Part shown: positions 22,674 through 33,481 of the stretch, piece after piece
How the letters are laid out: each line of letters begins with the position of its first letter
How positions within the stretch are numbered: position 1 is the stretch's first letter
NCBI GenBank assembly: GCA_963931865.1
Contig: OZ007510.1
Span: 11,361,698 to 11,425,697, forward strand
Reading direction: 5' to 3'
DNA: 64,000 bases
DNA from: Axinella damicornis
Lineage: Eukaryota > Porifera > Demospongiae > Axinellida > Axinellidae
Position numbers and translations under genes: made by a program
Notes under the pieces: model-generated
Database searches by the model: none
Told to the model about the DNA's origin: nothing
What the model saw: only the letters and a program-made list of their open reading frames with translations

Positions 22674-23129
22674 ATGGGTACCGCGATCTCCGAAACCAAG
22701 TTGATGGATAAATGGGCAGCATCAAAGCGTACACAAGTTTCAGCAATACTTTGCATCAAACTGCTCCCTCTGCTTGAAAATGCCCTAAAACTCAATTTTA
22801 AGGCCCTCTACGAAACTGAAAATTTGGACCCTCTCCAAGGCCCCACCCACACTCTGACCCCATCATCAATACACACACAAAACAGGCCCAAAAACTACGG
22901 ATGGATTTACCACCTGCTCTCCTCACTTGCAGGCTACAGCCCAAAACTCACTGCCACCCTCAAAAACAGAGGTTTGGCTACCCTAGGCTTTCAAAAAAAA
23001 TTCAACGCACACCGACTAAAACCGACTCAAGCCAAGGGCACTCTTCAAAAGGTCAACCTACCCCCTGCAAAGCTAGGGATGCTTTTCCACGTTCACCTCT
23101 CGGTTACAGAGTTTTGGCCACACATCTAG
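22674..23129 (+). CDS. Unrecognised ORF just inside the CACTGCAAA left end
   Basis: This is a 151-aa uninterrupted frame starting MGTAISETKLMDKWAASKRT. It is mixed in composition with basic patches (FQKKFNAHRLKP) and ends FWPHI. I see no signal peptide, membrane span or known motif. It sits 38 bp inside the presumed transposon end, so it may be element-encoded cargo or the remnant of a longer protein. No splice-site chain extends it convincingly. Confidence 0.3.
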   Translation: MGTAISETKLMDKWAASKRTQVSAILCIKLLPLLENALKLNFKALYETENLDPLQGPTHTLTPSSIHTQNRPKNYGWIYHLLSSLAGYSPKLTATLKNRGLATLGFQKKFNAHRLKPTQAKGTLQKVNLPPAKLGMLFHVHLSVTEFWPHI

Positions 23130-23370
23130 CTACTCCCTCTCACCAGCCCAGTCCAGCTACCAAACCAGCCAAATTCGCCCTAACACGAAAATGGGCGGGG
23201 CCTGTAATGCCGAAAGGTCAACTCTCTAGAGAACATTGGCCAGGGAGCTGTCGGAGGCTGTTCACTTTCCAGGCTGTTCTTCGGCCACTTCAGCAGACCC
23301 ACAAACATTCCTGCTCACTCCACCTAGCTATTCACACTCAGATAGCCCATCGCTACATTCATTAAGCCAG

Positions 23371-25560
23371 TATAGCTCTTTGCACTCCTGGTAGGGGAAA
23401 AATTGTGCCGCGTAAATAAATAATGTTACACTCCTGGTATAGAGAAAATTGTGCCGCGTAATGTAAATAAATAATCAAACCTCATAGCTCGCAGGTAAGG
23501 CCTACAAAGATTCTGACTACACCGTCGTGATCGCTATCATGCAGTTAGACAAACGCATAATAATTGTGCTGAAACTCACCTTGGTGGTGGAGATAGAGGC
23601 GCTTTTGTCGTGCCGTCAGCCGCCATTGCTCGATTGCTCTCTTCGACTTCCGGTGGCAGTACCGTTCTTAGGAAGGCACACGAAGATTCTGACAACATGG
23701 CCGTGGTCGCTGTCGTTCACTGACGCTTACATGCCAAAACTCACCCTGCTGGCAAAGTTGTAAGTGCTGTTATAATTTCTATGGTCGCCATTGCAAGCGA
23801 TCGACTGAGCGTGGTTGCCACGTGGCATGTGCGTTAATTGGGAATAACTGCGATACTTAGCTTGCGCTACGGCGAGTCGCAGCCGGCGTTGCAACGGCTA
23901 CCAGGAGTGCGGTTGCCCCTCGTTACACTCCTGGTAGGGGAAAAATTGTGCCGCGTAAATATTACACTCCTGGTATAGGAAAAATTGTGCCGCGTAAATA
24001 ATGTTACACTCCTGGTAGGGGAAAACTTGTGCCGCGTAATGTAATGTAAATAATCTAATAAACGTTTGACTATTTCGGAATGGCCTACAAAGGTTCTGAC
24101 TACACTGTCGTGATCGCTATGATGCAGTGACACAAAATCAAAATAATTGTGCTGAAACTCACCTTGGTGGTAGAGATATGAACGCTTTTGTCTCGCCGTT
24201 GGCCGCCATTGCTCGAGCGCTCTCTTCCACTTCCGGTGGCAGTACAGTTCTTAGGAAAGGCACACGAAGATTCTGACCACACGGCTGTGATCGCTGTCGT
24301 TCACTGACGCTTACATGCCAAAACTCACCGTGCTGGCTAAGTTGTGAGCGCTGTAATAATGTCTTGTCTTCCTTTTGGTCGCCATTGCTCGCGATCGACT
24401 AAGCGTGGTTGCCACGTGGCATGTGCGTTAATTGGAACGTATTGCAATACTTAGCTTCAGCCTTGCGCTACGTATACGGCAGGTTGCAACGCGGCTACGA
24501 ACTGTCACACTTAGCTTGTGCTACCGTTTAACCGTGGCTACCAGGAGTGCGGTTGCCCCTCGTTACACTCCTGGTATAGGAAATAAAGTGCCGCGTAATG
24601 TAAATAATTAATTAATGTAAATAACGTCTGACTATTTCCGAATGGCCTACAAAGATTCTGACTACACCGTCGTGATCGCTATGATGCAGTGACACAAAAT
24701 CAAAATAATTGTGCTGAAACTCACCTTGGTGGTGGAGATATGAACGCTTTTGTCTCGCCGTTGGCCGCCATTGCTCGAGCGCTCTCTTCGACTTCCGGTG
24801 GCAGTACCGTTCTTTGGAAAGGCACACGAAGATTCTGACCACACGGCCGTGATCGCTGTCGCTCACTGACGCTTACATGCCAAAACTCACCGTGCTGGCT
24901 AAGTTGTGAATGCTGTAATAATGTCTTGTCGTCCGTTTGGTCGCCATTGCTCGCGATCGACTGAGCGTGGTTGCCACGTGGCCTGTGCGTTAATTGGAAC
25001 GAATTGCAATATTTAGATTCGCTACGGCGAGTCGCAACCGGGGATGTAACGCGGCTACCAGGAGTGCGGTTGCCCCTCGTAATTAATTAATGTAATTAAT
25101 GTAAATAATGTAAATAACGTTTGAGTGCTAGGAATGGCGTACAGAGATTCTGACTACACCGTCGTGATCGCTATCATGCAGTGACATAAAATCAAAATAA
25201 TTGTGCTGAAACTCACCTTGGTGGTGGAGATATGAGCGCTTTTGTCTGGCCGTTGGCCGCCATTGCTCGAGCGCTCCATCCACTTCCGGTGGCAGTACCG
25301 TTCTTAGGAAAGGCACACGAAGAGTCTGACCACACGGCCGTGATCGCTGTCGTTCACTGACGCTTACATGCCAAAACTCACCGTGCTAGCGAAGTTGTGA
25401 GCGCTGTAACAGTTTCCTGTCGTCTCCTTGGGCCGCCATTGCTGACTCAGCTCAATCGATCGACGTTGACGTAGACCGAGCACGGTCCTCACGTGGCATG
25501 TGCGTTAATTGGAATGAGTTGCAATGCCTAGCTTGCGCTACCGTCGAGTCATAATCACTG
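23371..25560 (+). repeat. Tandem array of about four ~560-bp units
   Basis: Copies of GGCCTACAAAGATTCTGACT start near 23499, 24081, 24643 and 25135 (spacing about 582, 562 and 492 bp). Each unit has two related halves built around GATTCTGAC...CGTGATCGCT...AACTCACC, a stretch CGCCATTGCTCGAGCGCTCT, a closing CTACCAGGAGTGCGGTTGCC and an opening TTACACTCCTGGTA. The opening and closing motifs are inverted copies of one another. Apparent short proteins in this stretch are by-products of the repeat. Solitary copies exist at 5024 and 8453. Confidence 0.85.
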
Positions 25561-25804
25561 CTGGAAGTGAGAGAAAGTAGATTGCAGCTTTGTATACCAG
25601 TATGTACCATCTGTACTTGAGAATCAGCTACTACATGGGGTTGGTCACGTTTCCGTATGAAATGCAGTGGGTATGCAATGCAGCAATAACAATTTTCTGT
25701 TGTACGTTGTGTATGCTGAATATGGGCAGGATTCGTGCCATGAGGAACATTGTGTGTAATGATATATTGGCCCTCAACCTGTGTGGTGTGTATGTCTCTC
25801 ACAG

Positions 25805-26404
<600 letters not shown>

Positions 26405-26789
26405 GTATGCAATCTCTCTTGATCAGGAACCTACCAAATCTCAGCTGATGAGTAGCGCTGGGCAATAATCTTATGATGTCCGGACTCCGGATATATATGT
26501 TCTGCAAGTCACAGATTTGTGATGGCAATACTTTTGTCAAGTGTTGGAAAGTAGTTCGAGGTGGCATATTGTCCCTCTAATTATAAACCCTCTCTGGTAC
26601 CGGTGCTTTTTGCTTCTTGATTCAAAGTAGTACGTGTCTGGCCTCAAACCCAGGTTGGAGGCTAAGGTATGTCACAAGATTGTATATGGACGGCTGCTCC
26701 TCTATCTCTTTATGGACTCTGCTAGCTATTGCCTTGTCGAACTCCCTACATTCAATTACTCGTATATATGAATCTCAGTGTACATTTAT

Positions 26790-26990
26790 GGCCGGCTGTG
26801 CAGTATATGGCCAACTGTGTAGCAATGGCCTGTGTAGCAAATGGCCAGCTGTGCACAACTGTGTAGCAAATGGCCAGCTGTGCAGTATAGGGCCAACTGT
26901 GTAGCAAATGGCCAGCTGTGCAGTATATGGCCAACTGTGTCAGGGGCGGATACAGGATTTATGAAAGGGGGGGGGGGGGGGGGGGGGGGG
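26790..26990. repeat. Minisatellite and G tract
   Basis: Alternating TATGGCCAACTGTGTAGCAA and TGGCCAGCTGTGCAG units are repeated four to five times (26790-26940). CAGGGGCGGATACAGG and a run of about 24 G follow. The latter looks like one end of the CAGKGGCGG element family. Confidence 0.75.
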
Positions 26991-28004
26991 CACTATATAT
27001 GAAACGCTGCTGGAGGCAGTGCATAGAGGTGCGTAGTGTCGATCAGTCCGCGTGAAGCGCGGAAATTTTTTTACGCCTTCATTTTTCACTTCTCAAGATG
27101 GGCTCTCGTGGCACCTTCGCGCTTTGCACTGCAAGTTCCAGATGTATGAGGATTGCAGGTCCCAGGGCAGCCATGAGTAGTCTGGCTGCGCCAGACTATG
27201 CCATGAGCTTTTTCCTTGCTCAAATTTCGCTCACGAACGTAATACGTACGTACACGGAGGGGTATACTAGATTGTGGTCTCGTTCCCAAGCCGTTCGGTT
27301 TCAGGCAACGCACGGTATTGCGAGCTGAGGAGGCCAGGCCAGGAGTTGCAACGTTTGACCACTTAAATTGCAATTTTAAAAGCTAAGTCATGTAAGTAGC
27401 AAAGTATTACTGGAATGCTAGAAGTGCAGCTGCACTTGTGATTCATATAGCTAAATACAGAAAAATACATGTGCAGTGCAGCTTTCCTTCCAACATTCTT
27501 CAGTCCCTTAATTGTACAGATGTGGTTTGGCCTAGTTGTCACAAGTTACCCGGCTGCATGTCTGGAATTGGAGAGGAGACCTAAATAGTGGTCAAGCTTA
27601 TTGTTGGTATTCAAGCTGAAACTGATATACACCTACATCTGGGTTAAACAACCCCTTTGTTTTTGCAGTGTAACACATGAGTAGTGCGCTTAGGATACGG
27701 TTGCAGGTGAGAATTGATAAGTGCAGTGTACTCACAAGTGCATGGTGAGGTACAATCCCAGGATAAATTTTGTATACTAGTCACAATGCTGCACTGCACA
27801 CTCCGCAAATACAGAGGGCAAATATGAATACAATGTCACTACCATTTTGTTTACAAACAGAATGCAGCATGTTATATTGATAATAATGTTGTCAGCTATG
27901 GCTACACAGTGCAGAACAAAAGAACCATAGTTCAGAAAGAATTGATAACTTGTGATGATCGGAATTTACACGGCAATTGTGAGTGAACCAGCGATAACCA
28001 TAGC

Positions 28005-28939
28005 CTATCTGGCATACACTACAACTAGGACTGGCACAGCTACCCCAAGAACGATCATGGTTACCACAAAGCCAACAACAATGCCAATCCATGCTGTTTT
28101 CTTTGCCTGGTTCTTGTAGTTCTCTGCAGCAGAATACGCTCCCTGTGAGTATTTTTCCTTTGCCTGTGAGAAATTAGGGAAGTGAACAATGCAATTGACT
28201 CATAAGTAGCTACATGCAGTGTATTATCAGGAGCTAGTCTAGTGGTATAGTGATTACTGTAGGTCATATTGGAATTGCAAGCTGTGCAAGTAGCTTCAGC
28301 TCCTGCTCGGGGCCGGGCCTATAATTTGTAAATCCTGCAGCAGCCTTGACTGAGTCCAGAGTACACATGAAGGTCGCAAAGTAGGCTGGCTAGTCTAGTT
28401 CCGTCCCACCCACCCACACTCACAAACCACATTACAAACCACATTAATCATTTGCGCAGCTTTTCTAAACTGCTCTGCATGTAAACCATGTACCCTTGAT
28501 TATTTAAACAACACTAGCTATAATATATGTAACATACCAGTGCATAGTACCCAGAAGCAAGCCTTCCCAAGTAGGTGCACCACAGAACAGAGCACACTAA
28601 CAGAACAATCATTCCAGTACTTTGTGGTGGAGGGGGTTTGGAAGAAGTCTTAAAAGTTTGAGGCTGCATGATAAGATGGAGAGTACAAAGTCATCAGCAG
28701 ACAATGCCAGACATGTCTGCTTGAGCCCTCGCTGGAACTATCAAGGTGCATGGCATCAATGGTCAGGCATACATGTACATTCACTGTGTAGCTATGTCAC
28801 TCACCTGCTGCCCAATCTCGATTGCTGTTGCGTCTGCATTACCTTGATGTGCAAATCACACAATAATGTCACTGAATACACACTTTCATGTACTATAATG
28901 ATTACCTTCTATTGCTTGAGGGTACTCTTGTGATGCCAT
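28005..28939 (-). CDS. CD225/dispanin-like membrane protein D3
   Basis: Four exons: 28939-28906, 28842-28805, 28663-28538 and 28163-28005 (357 nt, 118 aa), all with GT-AG junctions and phases 1,0,0. MASQEYPQAIEGNADATAIE leads to a proline-rich hinge (SSKPPPPQ), a first hydrophobic helix (MIVLLVCSVLWCTFLGRLAS), the loop AKEKYSQGAYSAAENYKNQA and a second helix (WIGIVVGFVVTMIVLGVAVP). This is the intact twin of D2 (13786-14767) and a closer relative of it than of D1. The conserved loop and phase-0 intron before AKEKYS mark the CD225 family. TATAAAAG lies upstream at 29022-29029. Its role is unknown; family members modulate membranes and fusion. Confidence 0.8.
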
Positions 28940-29021
28940 CTTCACTGTTCTCGACTTCCAGAAACTGAATTAACCAAAACCCACTGCAGCTGTTCTCATG
29001 CAAGGAACTGAACTGAGTGAA

Positions 29022-29029
29022 CTTTTATA
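29022..29029 (-). promoter_or_regulatory. TATA box of CD225 gene D3
   Basis: CTTTTATA on the plus strand, TATAAAAG on the gene strand, 83 bp upstream of the ATG; conserved with D2. Confidence 0.55.
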
Positions 29030-29734
29030 GCTACGGAGTCCACACCAGACATCCTGTTGTGGTTTTGGGAAACCAGCAATCCTGAGGACTCAGGATTGGT
29101 GTTTTTCCAGCATGACATTGGAATGTCTGCTGTGGACACGGCAAATTATCTTCCACTTTTTGGGAAAGTGAGACTACAGCCAGTGGGAATTACCGTAGAG
29201 TAGAATGCGGGGGGTGGGCGCTAGATGCGTACTCAGATTACTTAGGCATGTAGTATCCGCCCACCCATTCAGCATTGTATAAACAATAAGCGCTGCGGTA
29301 AGCTGTGAATATCAATGACCGGCTATGAAGACATAAGTCCACTTTCGAGTCGCGCTAAGAAATTGATCGCGCGTCTTTAAACACGCCGTAGTTAACTGTA
29401 AAACGGCCTTTTTGAATGCACAACCTTGCCCAGAGGTTAAGAAATGCTGCTCAAAACGTTTGTGATGGGTCACTGGGCCCTTAGTACATTATGTCCACAT
29501 GGTGCCCGGCCAACTGTTATGTACGACGGGTAGGTAGTTATACGACGGGTATAACTTCCAATTAGTGGGTTACGCTATATAAACTGTGGTCGCGTCGGCA
29601 CCTTTCAACTACGTCATCACTGTAGTACAATACGTAATATTTAATGATGAGGTAATGATGACGTATGTATATAATATATAATAAATAATGATGAGGTATA
29701 ATGTTGTGAACTGTAATGCAAGCAATTAGATTGA

Positions 29735-29810
29735 GACAGTAAGATGGTAGGACAGTGCATGAGACGGTAGTACAGTAAGACAGTAAGACAGTAGTACAGT
29801 AAGAAGCGTA
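29735..29810. repeat. Short minisatellite
   Basis: Degenerate repeats of AGTACAGTAAGACAGT-type units. Confidence 0.7.
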
Positions 29811-30128
29811 ACTACTAGTACAATGTGTAGGGCATTGTGGAGCCAGAGACATACTTTCCATAACATTGCAAGCACATGACCTGCATGTGGTTGTCATGTG
29901 GTTACTAAGCAGTCCAGATGTAGACTATATGGACTGCACACAATGAGTGGTGCAGACTACACTGTGGGTGTTAGGCTGAAGTTGACATGCACATCCATGA
30001 TAATTATGATGTTTCTGCACACTGATTCAGCATAGTATCGATTCCTGTTTGCCTTAAAAGAATGCTTGTACCCCTTTACCCTAGTCTTGTAGACTACATT
30101 GAACATGTAACATCTTTGTGATGTGCAG

Positions 30129-30410
30129 GTTGAACAGTGGGTGTTGACGAACGTTGGCTGCTGCTACCGTGTTCCAGTTGATTATAACCAACCTGAGTGG
30201 CAGTGAATATGTGTCCACAGTCATGGAGACCATGTCAAAAATTCTAGGAATGAAGCTGTTTTCTTTTAACTGCCGATGTGCACTACTCAAGTCAACTTGC
30301 TTCAGATATTGTATGATCAATGTTGTTTTTATCCTTTGCAGCTCACTTGGTGCAACATATTGGGAGATCTGTGGATTTAAGGAGCCAACACTATGTACAA
30401 GTGTGAGGTG
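30129..30410 (+). pseudogene. Partial third copy of the 14-Cys gene (exons 5-6)
   Basis: An exon-5-like segment starting at 30130 after TGTGCAG encodes VEQWVLTNVGCCYRVPVDYN, nearly identical to copy B. The donor GAGTATGTG is disrupted by an extra GTGGCA-like insertion, so the frame runs into TGA. An exon-6-like segment near 30342-30410 keeps WEICGFKEPTLC. Signal peptide and exons 2-4 are absent. Flanks at 29810-30125 match 35440-35840 (for example AGTACAATGTGTAGGGCATT), so the copy arose by segmental duplication of the 3' half of gene B. Confidence 0.8.
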
Positions 30411-30449
30411 ATTAATTTTCATATGACAAATTAGTACTACTCACTTGAC

Positions 30450-30760
30450 TCTCAGACGCCTCAGAATCGAACACATGACTGGGCATTAAAATTAAATCGC
30501 TTATTGCACACTTTAGTGTTCATTATCTAGATAACGCACACTTTTCAAAGATCAGCGACTGTTTTCGGGTCAGTGAGTTGCACTAAGTAGTTTAGATACC
30601 AGTTTGCAGTGCATTACGGGCTTTAGTGCACTCGGGCAATCTAGTTTAACGGTCTCGGGCAGATAATGCACTCGCCTTCGGCTCGTGCATTATCTCGCCC
30701 GTTAACTAGATTGCCCTCGTGCATTAAACCCGTAATGCACTACAAACTGGTATTTAAATA
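30450..30760. mobile_element. Palindromic MITE, relative of 9095-9315
   Basis: CTCAGACGCCTCAGAATCGA and ATACCAGTTTGCAGTGCATT match the element in intron 5 of copy A. The core is a strong hairpin: GGGCAATCTAGTTTAACGG pairs with the stretch reading CCCGTTAACTAGATTGCCC, and ATAATGCACTCG with CGTGCATTAT. Confidence 0.6.
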
Positions 30761-31749
30761 TTACATAAACTGTCATTCCATTTTTCAATTCTGTTATGAT
30801 TATTTCAAATTCCTTTAATAAATGCAGTGATAAACACAAGATCTGCCCACTGAAACATACACAATGTCATGTTCTTCGTTATACCTTAGAGAGTATGTAG
30901 TTTATATCCCCCTGATTATTATTATATTATGTTGATGTGGTTACACAATGCAAATATTTTGTACCACAGATTATTTTAATGAGCCGCCCTGGCCTAGAAT
31001 TGTCTATAAAATTCATTCATTCACTAATTTTGTTGGCCAACTGCATCACCACATGGGGGCTCTCCATGCAGGCTCCCATCCTTTGCACCGAGTCCAAAAT
31101 AGAAGTCCTGTTGTGGTTTTGTTGCTGTAGTTAGCGGGCCTGGCAAATGTGCATTTGTCAGGATTGCTATACGTAGTTTCCCAAATGGACAGCAGAATGT
31201 CTGCTATGGATATTAGGTGCACCGGGAAGCCAGGTTGTCAGACATAACTGAACCAAAATAGAAGTCCTGTTGTGGTTTTGTTGCTGTAGTTAGCAGGCCT
31301 GGCAAATGTGCATTTGTCAGGATTGCTATACGTAGTTTCCCAAATGGACAGCAGAATGTCTGCTATGGATATTAGGTGCACCGGGAAGCCAGGTTGTCAG
31401 ACATAACTGAACCCTTACTATTACTTCCTGCCATGGACTTGTGAATGATGTGCAGACATTCTACAAGCAAGTCCATTGCAGGAAGTATAATCATTCACAA
31501 GTCTATTGCAGGAATGGTGTAAAGTTCCATTTGGCAGTGACAGATTTGCTTGTAGAATTAGAATGTCTGAACATCTTCAAAAGTCCATGGCAGGAAGTAA
31601 CAGTAAGCTAGGGCTCAGTTATGTCTGGCAAACTGGCTTCCCATGCAGAGCTACAGGTGCCAAGTCTGAGTCAAAGTGTGGGTTGTAGCTATACTAGCTG
31701 GTTTGGTTTCCCTGTGTTTAGGATGCATGTGGTGTAGTATTGTACTGGT

Positions 31750-31813
31750 TAGTCTCGTGCCCAGACTCTCTCAGACCTCCTTCCGCGTGTATGAAGGTCT
31801 GGGAATGAGACTA
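31750..31813. mobile_element. TAGTCTCG hairpin element with exact 9-bp duplication
   Basis: TAGTCTCGTGCCCAGACTCT to GGTCTGGGAATGAGACTA, 64 bp. TGTACTGGT flanks both sides (31741-31749 and 31814-31822). The corresponding place in duplication unit 1 (about 21565) reads GTACTGGATAAATC without the element, so it inserted after the duplication. Confidence 0.88.
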
Positions 31814-32741
31814 TGTACTGGTTAAATCATTTGGTAGTGCACTCAAGTGTTAGTCTCATTAATTCCCAGAACTTCTGCACCTCCAGTTTCTGATTGCTTG
31901 CAGTAAGCAATCAATAACTGGAGGTGCAGAAGGCCTGGGAACAAGGTGGATTTTGAGTCAGTTGTTATCCTTCTCATTAGCTACCACCCTAGTCTATCAC
32001 ATTGGCCAAGCCCTAGCTACACTAATGATGCCTAGATATTTGTGTGCACAAACATTCAATGGAGACATTGGAGAGCTCATGGACAGCGGAGACTGGGGTG
32101 GCAGAGATCTCGTCCAGGTTTGACCATAGAGTGGCTGAAATGACAGTGAACTGCCTTGAGGCAGGGTTACAGTTACGAAAATAACTGAGACAGTAGCATC
32201 AGGATTTGGCTATATTCTGGGAAGTTTATTTATACAGGAAGAGGGGAAATGGCTGGGATGAGGGATGATTGTTCACTAACATGCATAATCTACTTTCGAG
32301 GGCCAGAGGCTTAAATCCCACCTACATTGGGCTCGAGCTCCATCTGGTCACATTTGTGGAGACATAGCTACGTCTGTATTATCTATGGTGGAGATTAGAC
32401 ACTACACAGAGGCTACTGCAGCAGCACACCAAGTGAAGCCAGCAAAGATATAAAGTGTTGTCTTCAAAGGTCTACCAAGTGAAATGAAAAGATGAACCCA
32501 AATAGGTATGTATTGGGAAGAGACTATAGGCTAATTGTTTAAGCTAAGTATTATGTTGGGCTAGGAATGAGATACAAGGTGGATAAATTGCCACTTGAGC
32601 CCCACCCACTCGTAATTTCGGCCGGCTAATGATCGGGCGCCGGGCCGCGCCGCGCCGGCGGCGCGGGGGCCGGCCGGGGTAGGGCTAAGCCCCACCCACA
32701 TTGCTAACATGCATGATTGTTTGTGTGGTCCTGCGTCCACG

Positions 32742-33420
32742 ATGGCAGCGATGAGACAGCTACATGTACTGCTGTTCGCATTGGTGGCGGCCGGGTTTGT
32801 CTTGAGCGAGGCCCTCCCGCTGACGTCTGTCACCAAATGGACTGACAGATTCCGTTCTTTCCACCGCGCTTTGCATCTGATCAAGTGAGAGAACAGTTGT
32901 GGCTGCTAGTCTCGTTCCCAGACCCAAACAACCCAGGGAGGATCGCTTCCACTATCACTCCTTCCCCGTAAGTGATACTACAAGCGATCCTCGGCTCCTC
33001 GCGGGTGTTGTTTGGTCTGGGAACGAGACTATGTGGCTTCACGGTTACTAATTGCGTGGGAGGGGCGGGTGTTAACCGATTGACTAGCCCAGGTTACAGT
33101 CACGCTAGTGAAACCCTAAGTGGTTCCCCTAACCCCCTTCCCAAACTACACATTTTATGTACTACAGAGCTGGCAGTCTCCCAGACACTTTACTTACTCC
33201 ACAGCAAATTGTTTGCCAAAGGGGAATTTACTTCTTCTCCTGCATGCCACCTCGATTGCTTAGTTTTCATGGTCATCATTAATTACAACACTTAAAATGC
33301 AATCTGATTGACTGCCAACATTCCGGTGGAGAAAACGGGAAAAGCGCATACTTAGCTAATGTGTGGCTCACCCAGGGTCACCTCCATTATGTATGCTCTA
33401 TTGCCCCCTCCCCGCCCACA

Positions 33421-33481
<61 letters not shown>

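Noticed and set aside
24100..25316. Repeated 60-85-aa proteins in the tandem array
   Set aside because: The same frame recurs with each repeat unit and lacks a conserved protein feature; it follows the DNA repeat, not a gene.
26631..26666. Possible third orphan exon with good splice sites
   Set aside because: The sequence GCCTCAAACCCAGG...GGAGGCTA matches the short foldback family at 41557, so it is more likely an element stub.
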